Shown piece by piece: positions 27,016 through 36,209 of a DNA stretch of 64,000 bases; position 1 is the stretch's first letter; each line of letters begins with the position of its first letter. The translations under genes were made by a program, and so were the position numbers. The stretch lies in assembly GCA_023143455.1 (NCBI GenBank), contig JAGLHT010000008.1, forward strand, positions 1 through 64,000. The letters run 5' to 3'. The DNA comes from Desulfobacterales bacterium. Its GTDB lineage: Bacteria > Desulfobacterota > Desulfobacteria > Desulfobacterales > Desulfobacteraceae. The notes under the pieces are model-generated. The model was not told the DNA's origin, did not search any database, and worked only from the letters and a program-made list of their open reading frames with translations.

Positions 27016-27807
27016 ATGGTAAGAGAATATATAGAAAATATTGGATTTTTGTCTATTCACTTTATTGAAAGTGTTGGCAGAATTATTATATTCCTTGTTG
27101 CAGGAATCATTAATATATTCTTATTGCCTTTTCAGTTCAATAAAATACTTGAACATATTTGGTTTATAGGCGCTAAATCAATGCTTGTAATTATCCTTAC
27201 CGGACTTTTTACAGGCATGGTTCTTGGGTTACAGGGATATTATACACTTTCTAAATTTGGTTCAGAAGGAATGCTTGGTTCTGTTGTTGCTTTAAGCCTG
27301 ATTCGTGAACTTGGACCTGTGCTTGCAGGCTTTATGATAACCGCGAGAGCTGGTTCTGCGATTGCTGCAGAGATTGGTGTTATGCGCATATCAGAACAAA
27401 TAGATGCCCTTGAAACGATGGATATCAGCCCGATAAAATATTTATTCAGTCCCAGAATAGTTGCAGCACTTATCAGTTTCCCTTTGCTTACTGCATTATT
27501 TGATGTAATTGGGATTTTTGGCGGATATTTATCTGGAGCATTAATGACAAATTCCAATAAAGGCATTTATGCACAAAAAGTTGTACAGAGTGTGCTCATG
27601 GAAGATGTTACAGCAGGCTTTATTAAATCCTTTGTTTTTGCAATTATTGTAACAACTGTCTGTTGCTTTCAGGGATATTATACACACTTAAATACAGGGG
27701 GCGAACATGGTGCAAGAGGAGTTAGCCTTTCCACCACCAATGCTGTTGTTACATCCTGTGTTCTCATATTAGTTTTTGATTATATTATAACTTATATCCT
27801 TATGTAG
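27016..27807 (+). CDS. mlaE: MlaE-type lipid ABC transporter permease
   Basis: Inner-membrane permease of the Mla system, which moves phospholipids between the inner and outer membranes. The 263 residues show five to six hydrophobic segments and the family stretches TGMVLGLQGYYTL, LIRELGPVLAGFMITAR, GSAIAAEIGVM and EQIDALETM (the coupling helix to the ATPase). It is the first gene of mlaEFDCA; the ATPase gene starts 10 bases after it. The ATG has no strong ribosome-binding site. Confidence 0.93.
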   Translation: MVREYIENIGFLSIHFIESVGRIIIFLVAGIINIFLLPFQFNKILEHIWFIGAKSMLVIILTGLFTGMVLGLQGYYTLSKFGSEGMLGSVVALSLIRELGPVLAGFMITARAGSAIAAEIGVMRISEQIDALETMDISPIKYLFSPRIVAALISFPLLTALFDVIGIFGGYLSGALMTNSNKGIYAQKVVQSVLMEDVTAGFIKSFVFAIIVTTVCCFQGYYTHLNTGGEHGARGVSLSTTNAVVTSCVLILVFDYIITYILM

Positions 27808-27817
27808 AGTTGATTTT

Positions 27818-28561
27818 ATGACTGACCCTTTTATCCAATTTATTGATGTGAAAAAGAGCTTTGATACAAACCATGTAATGCAAGGCGTAAACCTTTCAAT
27901 ATATAGGGGTGAGATTACAGTAGTGATCGGGAAAAGCGGGTGTGGTAAATCTGTTCTTTTGAAACATATTATAGGTCTTATGAATCAGGATTCGGGTGAA
28001 ATATTGATATCAGGGAAAGCTCTTTCAAGTTTAAATAAAATAGAAAAAAAAGTATTTAAAAATAAATTGAGTTATATGTTTCAAAGCAATGCTCTTTTTG
28101 ATTCTTTAAATATTTTTGATAATATTGCATTGCCTCTCATGGAAAAGTCGTCTTTTTCTAAAGAAATAATAAAAGAAAAAGTGAAATTGAGGATGAGTCA
28201 GCTTGAAATTGATGGGACAGATGAAAAATTTCCTTCTGAGCTTTCCGGTGGCATGCAAAAAAGGGTGGCACTTGCAAGAGCATTAGTTGTTGATCCTGAT
28301 GTTGTTCTTTTTGATGAACCTACAACAGGGCTTGATCCTGTGAGAAAGAAAAGTGTTCATTCAATGATAAAAGAATATCAGAAAAAATTTGGATTTACAG
28401 CTATTGTGGTAAGTCATGAAATACCTGAGGTATTTGATATTGCTCAAAGAATTGCCATGCTTGAAAACGGAAAAATTGTTTTTGAAGGAGATCGGGATAT
28501 GATAATGAATTCAACCAACCAAGCTGTAAGATCTTTTATTATAGAAAAAGAAATAATCTAA
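27818..28561 (+). CDS. mlaF: MlaF-type lipid ABC transporter ATPase
   Basis: Energises the MlaE permease by ATP hydrolysis on the cytoplasmic face. The 247 residues contain Walker A GKSGCGKSV, the signature LSGGMQKRVALARAL, Walker B VVLFDEPTTGLDP and the switch histidine in VVSHE. The signature in the form LSGGM-KR is typical of MlaF/Mkl ATPases. It lies second in mlaEFDCA and is intact. Confidence 0.95.
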   Translation: MTDPFIQFIDVKKSFDTNHVMQGVNLSIYRGEITVVIGKSGCGKSVLLKHIIGLMNQDSGEILISGKALSSLNKIEKKVFKNKLSYMFQSNALFDSLNIFDNIALPLMEKSSFSKEIIKEKVKLRMSQLEIDGTDEKFPSELSGGMQKRVALARALVVDPDVVLFDEPTTGLDPVRKKSVHSMIKEYQKKFGFTAIVVSHEIPEVFDIAQRIAMLENGKIVFEGDRDMIMNSTNQAVRSFIIEKEII

Positions 28562-28595
28562 TATTGTGCAAAATAAGACAAAAAGGATAGTATAA

Positions 28596-29051
28596 ATGAA
28601 AAAAGGAACAGCAGAACTTTATGTGGGTATTTTTGTCATCCTTGGTATTATTTGCTCAGGTTATCTTATTGTCACACTTGGTGAATTAAACTTGTTTAAG
28701 AATGACAGATATTCTGTATATGCATATTTTACATCGGTTTCTGGCTTGAACAATGGCTCAGATGTTGAGATGGCAGGGGTTGAAATCGGTCAGGTAGCTT
28801 CAATCTCTTTAGATACTGAGCAATTGATTGCAAAGGTTGAACTTTCTATACTGAAGAATGTTGAATTGTCAGAAGATGTTATTGCATCGGTAAAAACAAC
28901 AGGTATTATTGGAGATAAGTATATTGATTTATCTCCTGGCGGTTCTGAAATTATTCTTAAACCAGGCGAGACTATTTTTAATACTGAATCGTCTGTTGAT
29001 TTAGAATCTTTGGTAAGGAAATATATTTTTAATGCCGATGAAAAACAATAA
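28596..29051 (+). CDS. mlaD: MlaD-type MCE-domain lipid-binding protein
   Basis: Periplasm-facing, membrane-anchored ring subunit that binds lipid on top of MlaEF. The 151 residues consist of one N-terminal anchor (about 8-28: ELYVGIFVILGIICSGYLIV) and one MCE domain (about 38-117: VYAYFTSVSGLNNGSDVEMAGVEIG; IIGDKYIDLSPGG). A single MCE domain and this short length match the E. coli MlaD class rather than the longer PqiB or YebT proteins. Confidence 0.93.
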   Translation: MKKGTAELYVGIFVILGIICSGYLIVTLGELNLFKNDRYSVYAYFTSVSGLNNGSDVEMAGVEIGQVASISLDTEQLIAKVELSILKNVELSEDVIASVKTTGIIGDKYIDLSPGGSEIILKPGETIFNTESSVDLESLVRKYIFNADEKQ

Positions 29052-29072
29052 ACCAAATAAGGGGGAAAAATA

Positions 29073-29684
29073 ATGAAAATCAAGAAAAAATATTTAATAT
29101 CAGCATATTTATTGATATTTGTTTTCATATCAATGATTTGTTTTGCTGAAACATCTCCCATGACTAGTGTACAAGAAAATTTTGATGAAATACTTTCAAT
29201 ACTTAAAAGTTCTTCTTTTAAAAATAAGACTGAAAAAGAACAGCAAAATGAAATTCATGCAAAACTAAGCTCAAGTTTTGATTTTAAAATAGTATCCATG
29301 CTTGCTTTGGGGCACAATTGGAAAAGGTTTTCTTCAAGCCAGAAAGATGAGTTTTCAAAATATTTTTCAAAGCTTGTAACAAATGTCTACTTAAGCAAAA
29401 TTAGAGGTAAGGATTTAAATGGTATCAAAGTAGATTATGTAAAAGCAATTAATTTGAAAACAAAATCAAAACGATCCGATGTATACACTTTGTTGCATAA
29501 TAATGATGTTAAAACGCCTGTGGTTTACAGAATGATGAGCAAAGAATCAAACAACTGGAAAATTTATGACATATTAATAGAGGGAGTGAGCTTGATAGCA
29601 AACTATAGAGATACATATAAACAAAAATCAAAGGTGTCTCCTGAAATAATAATTAGCGAGCTAAAAACCAAGGTAGAAAAATGA
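29073..29684 (+). CDS. mlaC: MlaC-type periplasmic lipid carrier
   Basis: Soluble periplasmic protein that ferries phospholipid between MlaA at the outer membrane and MlaFED at the inner membrane. The 203 residues begin with a signal peptide (to about residue 26, SMICFAET). The mature part shows the Tol-Tol-Ttg2 family pattern: FDFKIVSMLALGHNWKRFS, then FSKYFSKLVTNVYLSKI and VVYRMMSKESNNWKIYDILIEG with the G-V-S-L-I end. It has a strong GGGGGA ribosome-binding site, and its stop overlaps the mlaA start by 4 bases. Confidence 0.92.
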   Translation: MKIKKKYLISAYLLIFVFISMICFAETSPMTSVQENFDEILSILKSSSFKNKTEKEQQNEIHAKLSSSFDFKIVSMLALGHNWKRFSSSQKDEFSKYFSKLVTNVYLSKIRGKDLNGIKVDYVKAINLKTKSKRSDVYTLLHNNDVKTPVVYRMMSKESNNWKIYDILIEGVSLIANYRDTYKQKSKVSPEIIISELKTKVEK

Positions 29685-30433
29685 AAAATCCGAAAATTAT
29701 AGTACCCATTCTTTTTGTAATTATTTTTTGTTGTTTTTCAGCTATAATTTCTCCATCAATTGCATTTTCAGAAGAGCCTGAAGAATTTTCTGAATTAATG
29801 GATGAGTATGAAGAGAAAAATGAACAGACCCAGGTGGCAGATCCTCTGTATTGGTACAACTATGGAGTCTTTAAATTTAATGATAAAATGTATAATTGGT
29901 TTATAGAGCCGGCTGCAAACGGATATAAGTTTGTAGTTCCTGATGAAATTCGTTCTTGTGTGGGTAATTTTTTCACAAATCTTTTTTTCCCAATACGATT
30001 TATTAATAACCTCTTGCAGGGAGATTTTAAAGGTGCTGGAACCGAGGTCGGGATTTTTTTCATTAACACTACGGCGGGGGGATTAGGCCTTGGTCAGGTC
30101 GCTCAGGAGGCCTTAGATCTTCAAATTTCTGATGAAGACTTTGGGCAGACTTTGGGGAAATATCATGTTGGTGAGGGTATTTATATTGTCTGGCCATTTT
30201 TAGGACCATCTACATTAAGGGACACGCTTGGAATGGTAGGTGACTCTCTGCTCTATCCTTTAAATTATGTAGACGCACCTGAAGTAGTAATAGGATCAAA
30301 AGTTTTATATTCAATTAATTCTACATCATACAGGATAGATGATTACAATACTTTAAGAAAAGGTGCAATTGATCCATATACTGCTTTAAAGAATGGATAC
30401 ATTCAGCAGAGGCAGGTGAAAATAAAGGAATAG
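29681..30433 (+). CDS. mlaA: MlaA (VacJ)-type phospholipid removal protein
   Basis: Takes phospholipid from the outer leaflet of the outer membrane. The 250 residues have a signal peptide and the family segments DPLYWYNYGVFKFND, FNDKMYNWFI, INNLLQGDFKGAG, RFINNLLQG and LGKYHVGEGIYIVWPFLGPS. E. coli MlaA is a lipoprotein; here the only N-terminal cysteines (FCCFSA) do not fit a lipobox, so this copy may be a non-lipidated periplasmic protein. That reading is uncertain. It closes the mla operon and is followed after 56 bases by an RND system. Confidence 0.92.
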   Translation: MKNPKIIVPILFVIIFCCFSAIISPSIAFSEEPEEFSELMDEYEEKNEQTQVADPLYWYNYGVFKFNDKMYNWFIEPAANGYKFVVPDEIRSCVGNFFTNLFFPIRFINNLLQGDFKGAGTEVGIFFINTTAGGLGLGQVAQEALDLQISDEDFGQTLGKYHVGEGIYIVWPFLGPSTLRDTLGMVGDSLLYPLNYVDAPEVVIGSKVLYSINSTSYRIDDYNTLRKGAIDPYTALKNGYIQQRQVKIKE

Positions 30434-30489
30434 CGGGTTCCTTTTCTATGGTTTTAATACTTCATTAAAATGCTATTAAAGAGTATGCC

Positions 30490-31602
30490 ATGAAAAAAAT
30501 ACTGATAGTTTTTTTAATATTTCTACCATTCGGTTTCTCTTGCGGCGAGGATAAAATTGCTCCTGGCATAACTGATCAAAGCCTTTCAAGCAGGCAGGAT
30601 TTTCAAAACACTCTGAATATTAAAAAAGAAAAAATTGTTGATACTTATGAGGCTGTTGGAACAGTCCGCCCTTTAACAAAGACAAGTGTAGAGGCTCAGA
30701 TCACTGCACAGATTTTGCGGATAATGGTAACTCCTGGCACAAGGGTTGAAAAAGGTGATATACTGATTCATTTGGATGCCAGAAATGAGCAGACCCAATT
30801 AAAAAAAGCAAAGGAAGGGCTTGCCTTTACAAAAAATAATTTCCAACAGGCTGTGAAATCTGAAGATGGTGCCAGAGCTAGTCTTAATCAGGCAAAAACC
30901 GAATTTAACCGAACAAAAAAATTGTTTGATTCAGGTGTTGTGACCTCCCAACAATTAGAAATAGACAAGGCTGCTTTTTTAAAAGCAAAAGCCATGTTAG
31001 AACATGCCCAGGAAACGATTCTCGCTGCGAAAACAAATATCAGGCAGGCAGAACAGATCATCAAAGAAGCTCAGATTATCCTAGGGTACTCAACTATCAA
31101 AGCTCCGGCAACAGGCGTGATTATAGATCGCAACGCAGACCCAGGGGACATTGCGATTCCTGGAAAACCACTTTTAGTATTGCAGACAAGCGGGTCTCTT
31201 CGGCTGGAAGCCAGTGTAAGAGAAGGGATGATTTTTAAAATCTGGCAGGGAGGAACCTTTGATGTCAGTATTGAAACCATAGGCAAAATAGTTCCGTCTG
31301 TGATAGAAGAAATCGTACCCTATGCAGATCCTAATACTAGAACTTTTTTAGTAAAGGCAACTCTTCCAAAAGTTCCGGGTCTGTATCCAGGCATGTTTGG
31401 TCGACTTCTAATTCCTGTAAATGAGCAGGAAGTTATTCTGATTCCAAAAGAAGCGCTATTGATAGTAGGTCAGCTTGAGTTGGTTTATATCAAAGGAAAA
31501 GATGACCATTGGAAGTCAGTTTATATCAAAATCGGCAAACGATTTGGAAACAAGATTGAAGTACTGTCCGGGCTGACTGGCAATGAAATCATAGGGTACT
31601 AA
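30490..31602 (+). CDS. RND efflux periplasmic adaptor (MFP) lipoprotein
   Basis: Adaptor linking an RND pump to an outer-membrane channel. The 370 residues start with a lipoprotein signal (LPFGFSCGED, cysteine near residue 18). Then come a barrel-sandwich half (VEAQITAQILRIMVTPG, VEKGDILIHLD), a long helical hairpin (about 95-185) and the second half-motif STIKAPATGVIIDRNADPGD, followed by a beta-barrel domain and membrane-proximal end. The RND permease gene begins 5 bases after its stop. No outer-membrane TolC-like gene follows, so the channel must be encoded elsewhere. Confidence 0.92.
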   Translation: MKKILIVFLIFLPFGFSCGEDKIAPGITDQSLSSRQDFQNTLNIKKEKIVDTYEAVGTVRPLTKTSVEAQITAQILRIMVTPGTRVEKGDILIHLDARNEQTQLKKAKEGLAFTKNNFQQAVKSEDGARASLNQAKTEFNRTKKLFDSGVVTSQQLEIDKAAFLKAKAMLEHAQETILAAKTNIRQAEQIIKEAQIILGYSTIKAPATGVIIDRNADPGDIAIPGKPLLVLQTSGSLRLEASVREGMIFKIWQGGTFDVSIETIGKIVPSVIEEIVPYADPNTRTFLVKATLPKVPGLYPGMFGRLLIPVNEQEVILIPKEALLIVGQLELVYIKGKDDHWKSVYIKIGKRFGNKIEVLSGLTGNEIIGY

Positions 31603-31607
31603 AGAGA

Positions 31608-34600
31608 ATGAAGGATCAGGAAGCTGGAATTGTTTCAAGCATTGTCAAGTATTTTTTAACATCCAATTTTTCTATAATGCTCGCATTAATATCTCTGTGT
31701 CTTGGAGTCGCAGCCATATTGGCTACTCCCAAAGAAGAAGAGCCTCAAATTGTAGTGCCAATGGCAGATGTATATGTGAGTGCCCCTGGTGCTATGCCCG
31801 AGGAAATAGAAAAGTTGGTTACAACCTCTCTGGAACAAATTTTATGGGAAATTGATGGTGTGGAATATGTATATTCTATGTCTATGAGGGGAAGGGCTGT
31901 AATAACTGTTCGGTTCTTTGTGGGGGAAGACCGGGAAAATTCCTTAGTGAAACTTCATAATAAAATCCAGATGAATATTGACAGAGTTCCTCCCATTGTA
32001 TCGGAATGGGTGGTCAAGCCTGTGGAAATTGATGATGTATCCATTGTAAATTTAACCCTTTATTCTGACCGCTATAATGATCATGAACTGAGAAGGATAG
32101 GCGAAGAAGTGAGCACAAGACTCTCCCGACTTGAAGATATCTCAAGGTCTTCCATAATTGGTGGTAGAAAACGGGAAGTGAGAGTGGAGCTTGATCCAGA
32201 GCGAATGAAGGGATTCAAGGTCACGGCAATGGATATCACCAAAGCTCTTAAAGGGGCAGATGTATCAGTAAATGCGGGCACCATTGATAAAGGAAACCAG
32301 GAGATTGCGCTGACAAGCTCTTCTTTTTTAATGTCTGTTGATGAGGTGAAATCCCTTGTTGTAGGTGGTGGTCATTTTAGACCAGTATTTTTAGATGATG
32401 TGGCAAATGTAATTGATGGTCCTGAAGAAACAGCTTCCTACACCAGAATTGGTTTTTCCAATCAGGTACTAAAAGATATTCAAATGGATCACCTTCAGGG
32501 AAAACATTTCCCTGCTGTTAGTATTGCATTGTCCAAGAAAAAAGGAACCAATGCAGTTAAGGTATCCAATGCAATTTTAAATGCAATGGAAAAAATGAAG
32601 GACACTTTGATTCCAGACTCTGTATATGTCCATGTAACACGAAATTACGGCAAAACTTCCCAGGACAAAGTTAACGGGCTTTTAGGATCATTAGGATTTG
32701 CAATAGTGTCAGTTGTCATACTCTTAGCCATTGCTTTAGGATGGCGTGAAGCAGTTATTGTAGCCCTGGCTGTACCCGTATCTTTTTCCCTGGCTCTTTT
32801 TGTTAATTATATTTTTGGATACACCATTAACCGAGTTACACTTTTTGCCTTGATTCTTTCTTTAGGGCTTGTGGTAGATGACCCAATAACCAATGTGGAT
32901 AATATCCAGCGCCATATAAGGCAAGGCATATTAGAACCTTTTAATGCCACTCTTTATGCGATAAACGAAGTGCTGCCACCAGTGATCATGTCTACCATTG
33001 CCATTATTGTTTGTTTTACCCCGTTGTTTTTTATTACAGGAATGATGGGACCATATATGGCACCCATGGCAGTGAATGTGCCATTGACTGTTACGTTTTC
33101 GACTTTATGCGCCTTGACCATAGTTCCCTGGATATCATTTAAACTCTTGAAGAAACCGAAAGTCAGAACAAAAAGTCTCAAAAAGTCAAAAGTGTCTTTA
33201 TCAAAGATATATAAATTTGTTCTGGTACCATTTCTTGAAAACCCAAAATATCGTAAGTTTCTTTTCTTTACCATTGGGTTTCTGCTTTTAGGATCATGTT
33301 CTCTGGTGTTATTCAAACTGGTACCATTAAAGCTTTTACCTTTTGATAATAAAAACGAATTTCAGATAGTAATTGATATGCCAGAGGGGACAACTTTGGA
33401 ACATACCAATAGGGTTGTGATGTTGTTTGAGGATTACTTGCAAAAAGTTAGTGAAGTAACAGATGTTACATCCTATACTGGGATTTCTTCTCCCATGGAT
33501 TTTAATGGCATGGTGCGGCATTATTTTATGCGCCAGGGCAGCCATTTGGCTGATATCCGAATTAATCTTGCAGATAAGGCCTTGAGAAAACAACAAAGCC
33601 ATGCCATCTTGCTCAGGCTGCGCAAAGATCTTGAAAAAATAGCTTATGAAAACCAGGCAGATATTCAACTTGTGGAAGTCCCGCCTGGCCCGCCTGTTTT
33701 GTCAACTATTGTGATTGAGATATCAGGATCTGCCGAAAAGACTTATCAAGAACTTTTGGATGGTGCAGAGTATATCAAAGATATTTTGAAAAATGAACCC
33801 TTTGTCACTGATATCAAAATTGTGAATGAAAAGGACAAAGCCCGCATAGATTTTGAGGTAGACAGAGAAAAAGCTGCGCTTCACGGCATTGAAACCGCAC
33901 AAATTCTTTCAACCCTGGATACTGCGGTTAAAGGAGTCACTCCTGCCACTGTTCACCTTGGCACACAAAGAAATCCTTTATGGGTAAAGGTAATCCTGCC
34001 CCGGGAAAAACGTTCAGATATAAGTGCTATCTGTCAGCTCCCTATACGCTCTTCAACAGGTCATATGATTTCTTTGGCAGAGCTTGTGAATTTAAAGGAA
34101 AAACCCTATCGCAAACAGATATATCATAAAAATCTTGAACCTGTGGTTTATGTATTAGGTGAAGTAGCAGGTAGAGCACCAGGTGAGGCTGTATTACATA
34201 TGCAAAAAGTTTTGAAAAACAATCCTTTGCCTTCAGGTATACATGCCCAATGGGCAGGAGAGGGAGAATGGAAAATTACACTCAGAGTGTTCAGAGATAT
34301 GGGAATAGCCTTTGGAGCAGCTTTGATCGGGACATACCTTATCCTGGTAGTTTTTACTAAGTCTTATTTCATGCCTGCCCTGATCATGATGGCCATCCCC
34401 TTGACAATTCTCGGAATCATGCCTGGGTTTTTCATTTTAAATCTTTTTACTCAGGATGTCGGAGGATTCAGTAATCCCGTGTTTTTCACAGCCACCAGTA
34501 TGATTGGTATGATTGCATTGGGCGGGATTGTTATTAGAAATTCTTTGGTGCTCATAGAGTTTATACAGGATTCAGTGAGTCAGGGAGATAAATTAAAAGA

Positions 34601-34808
34601 TGCAATACTTAAAAGCGGGGCTGTCAGAATGCGTCCCATAGTATTAACAGCATTGACAACTGCCATTGGAGCGTTCCCCATTATTTTTGATCCGGTATTT
34701 TCAGGTTTGGCATGGGCATTGATTTTTGGGCTTTTTGCCTCCACTTTGTTCACATTAATTGTAATTCCTCTAGCCTATTATGTAATATACAAGAAAGCTT
34801 ATGAATAA
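31608..34808 (+). CDS. RND-family efflux permease (AcrB/MdtB-like)
   Basis: A proton-driven inner-membrane pump of 1066 residues, normal for the family. It has the twelve-helix layout with two large periplasmic loops. TM4 carries LSLGLVVDDPITNVDNI, in which the adjacent aspartates of the proton relay are kept. ALTTAIGAFP lies near the C-terminus. The usual DDAIVVVEN reads DDPITNVDN here, which marks a divergent subgroup rather than a typical AcrB. The substrate cannot be inferred. It follows its adaptor gene and ends the plus-strand run that starts with mlaE. Confidence 0.92.
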   Translation: MKDQEAGIVSSIVKYFLTSNFSIMLALISLCLGVAAILATPKEEEPQIVVPMADVYVSAPGAMPEEIEKLVTTSLEQILWEIDGVEYVYSMSMRGRAVITVRFFVGEDRENSLVKLHNKIQMNIDRVPPIVSEWVVKPVEIDDVSIVNLTLYSDRYNDHELRRIGEEVSTRLSRLEDISRSSIIGGRKREVRVELDPERMKGFKVTAMDITKALKGADVSVNAGTIDKGNQEIALTSSSFLMSVDEVKSLVVGGGHFRPVFLDDVANVIDGPEETASYTRIGFSNQVLKDIQMDHLQGKHFPAVSIALSKKKGTNAVKVSNAILNAMEKMKDTLIPDSVYVHVTRNYGKTSQDKVNGLLGSLGFAIVSVVILLAIALGWREAVIVALAVPVSFSLALFVNYIFGYTINRVTLFALILSLGLVVDDPITNVDNIQRHIRQGILEPFNATLYAINEVLPPVIMSTIAIIVCFTPLFFITGMMGPYMAPMAVNVPLTVTFSTLCALTIVPWISFKLLKKPKVRTKSLKKSKVSLSKIYKFVLVPFLENPKYRKFLFFTIGFLLLGSCSLVLFKLVPLKLLPFDNKNEFQIVIDMPEGTTLEHTNRVVMLFEDYLQKVSEVTDVTSYTGISSPMDFNGMVRHYFMRQGSHLADIRINLADKALRKQQSHAILLRLRKDLEKIAYENQADIQLVEVPPGPPVLSTIVIEISGSAEKTYQELLDGAEYIKDILKNEPFVTDIKIVNEKDKARIDFEVDREKAALHGIETAQILSTLDTAVKGVTPATVHLGTQRNPLWVKVILPREKRSDISAICQLPIRSSTGHMISLAELVNLKEKPYRKQIYHKNLEPVVYVLGEVAGRAPGEAVLHMQKVLKNNPLPSGIHAQWAGEGEWKITLRVFRDMGIAFGAALIGTYLILVVFTKSYFMPALIMMAIPLTILGIMPGFFILNLFTQDVGGFSNPVFFTATSMIGMIALGGIVIRNSLVLIEFIQDSVSQGDKLKDAILKSGAVRMRPIVLTALTTAIGAFPIIFDPVFSGLAWALIFGLFASTLFTLIVIPLAYYVIYKKAYE

Positions 34809-34839
34809 AAAGAAGGGGGAATAAAGATATTAGATATTA

Positions 34840-35649
34840 TTAATAAAGATCATCTCTTCTGTTAGGTAAGAAATACTTCATTCTGTGGTTACGTATATTT
34901 TTTAGTTTTTCGCCGGATAATTTAGAGATTAGCAGTCCTTCTTTTTTTTCTGTGTATTTTGAAATGATTTTGCCGTCAGGCCCAATAATTACTGCAACTC
35001 CAGGAAATAACAAGCCTGCTCCATTCTCTCCGGTCTGATTACAGGCTGCAATAAAAATTCCATTATCAAATGCTCTTGCTGTTAAATGCCGCATCCAGGA
35101 TTGATATTTTTCTTTGGCTGTTCCCCTTGGTGATGCATGGGGAATAAAGACCAAGTCAGCCCCTTTTACAGCCATGGATGTGGTAAGTTGTGGAAAGTGA
35201 GCATCATAACATAGCTGGATTCCAAAATATAAATCATTTGATTTGTCCTGACATATTTCAATTTTATTGCCCCTTGACAATGTTTTTTTTTCAGGTGGTG
35301 CTGTGTGGGTTTTTTTGTAAATAAAAAAGGAATTGTCAGGCATTATGGCAAAATGGGAGGCATAAATTTTATTATCTGATTCTTTGTGTGCTAAGCCTGC
35401 GACAATTGTGATAGATTTATTTGTAGAAATCTTTCGCAGAGTGCTTATAAGTTCATCAGACAAAGGCTTTGCAATGGGCAGTAGTTTTTTTCCGGATGCA
35501 TAACCAGTAAGGTTCATTTCCGGAAAAAGAATTAATGACGCGCCTTTTTTAGAAGCCATGGCTGTAAGTTTAATACATTTTGAAAGATTTTCTTCATACA
35601 TACCGCAAATGGAATTTTGAACAGCAAGTGCGATTGTAATATCTTTCAT
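34840..35649 (-). CDS. Carbon-nitrogen hydrolase (nitrilase superfamily)
   Basis: Hydrolyses a C-N bond in an amide or nitrile; the exact substrate is unknown. The 269 residues carry the Glu-Lys-Cys catalytic triad: LILFPEMNLTGY (Glu near 42), KKTHTAPPEKK (Lys near 113) and GIQLCYDAHFPQ (Cys near 148). The length and the LFPEMNLTGY motif fit the amidase/omega-amidase-like branches. It starts 4 bases inside the 3' end of the ahb gene, so the two are coupled, although no shared pathway is evident. Confidence 0.9.
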   Translation of the reverse strand: MKDITIALAVQNSICGMYEENLSKCIKLTAMASKKGASLILFPEMNLTGYASGKKLLPIAKPLSDELISTLRKISTNKSITIVAGLAHKESDNKIYASHFAIMPDNSFFIYKKTHTAPPEKKTLSRGNKIEICQDKSNDLYFGIQLCYDAHFPQLTTSMAVKGADLVFIPHASPRGTAKEKYQSWMRHLTARAFDNGIFIAACNQTGENGAGLLFPGVAVIIGPDGKIISKYTEKKEGLLISKLSGEKLKNIRNHRMKYFLPNRRDDLY

Positions 35650-36101
35650 ACTTTGAACTGTGCGCTTATTTTAAAAAGGTCTGTTGCAGGTAGATTAAGG
35701 ATTTTCTTAATTCCGGTTTTTGTTGAGATCTCTTTTAAATTTTTTTCGATTGTTTCGCGGGATTTTGCAATAAATGTAAACCATATATTATAATCATGTT
35801 CTCTTACATAGTTGTGCGTAACACCAGAGTAAGAGTTTACAATCTTTGCAAATGATTCAACATCTTTTTTTGGGACTTTTGCAGCACAAAGAGTGCTTTT
35901 ATATCCAATTTTATCAGGGCTAAAATTTCCGCCAATGCGCCTTATGATATTGTTTTCTTTCATTCTTTCAATTTTTTTGATTACAAGGTCAGAAGGTAGA
36001 TTAAGGTCACTTGCAATCTTGGAAAAAGGTTTTGCATCTGTTGGGAAGTTTGACTGTATCTTGTTTAGTATTTGTTTGTCTGTGTCATCTAATGAATACA
36101 T
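35646..36101 (-). CDS. Siroheme decarboxylase subunit, AhbA/AhbB family
   Basis: Decarboxylates siroheme to 12,18-didecarboxysiroheme on the alternative heme route of sulfate reducers and archaea. I start it at the ATG at 36101, giving 151 residues (MYSLDDTDKQ...). The frame is open 11 codons upstream, but that part adds nothing family-like. An AsnC/Lrp-type winged helix (about 5-60) is followed by an RAM-like fold with THNYVREHDYNIWFTF, whose H-x-Y-x-x-W-F pattern marks AhbA/AhbB/NirDLGH rather than plain Lrp regulators. I cannot separate AhbA from AhbB. The partner subunit is not in this window. A true Lrp regulator is the main alternative. Confidence 0.82.
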   Translation of the reverse strand: MYSLDDTDKQILNKIQSNFPTDAKPFSKIASDLNLPSDLVIKKIERMKENNIIRRIGGNFSPDKIGYKSTLCAAKVPKKDVESFAKIVNSYSGVTHNYVREHDYNIWFTFIAKSRETIEKNLKEISTKTGIKKILNLPATDLFKISAQFKV

Positions 36102-36138
36102 AATTGACCCAAAATTAATATAAATACAACACATAAAA

Positions 36139-36179
36139 AAAGCTCTGTAACTTAAAAAAATATTAGGCTACAGAGCTTT
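36139..36179 (-). terminator. Rho-independent terminator of dsrC
   Basis: An 11-bp perfect stem, AAAGCTCTGTA (36139-36149) with TACAGAGCTTT (36169-36179), lies between dsrC and ahb. On the minus strand it is followed by a run of T residues, so it ends dsrC transcription about 30 bases after the stop codon. The 19-base loop is longer than usual. Confidence 0.8.
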
Positions 36180-36209
36180 AAAAATTCTAATTCCAAAGAA
36201 TGGTATGAA

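Noticed and set aside
26880-27068. Plus-strand open frame across the 18-bp repeat array
   Set aside because: It has no ribosome-binding site, overlaps mlaE out of frame and its sequence is explained by the repeats.
34887-34900. TTACGTATATTT within the nitrilase gene
   Set aside because: It lies in coding sequence and is a chance match to the repeat core.
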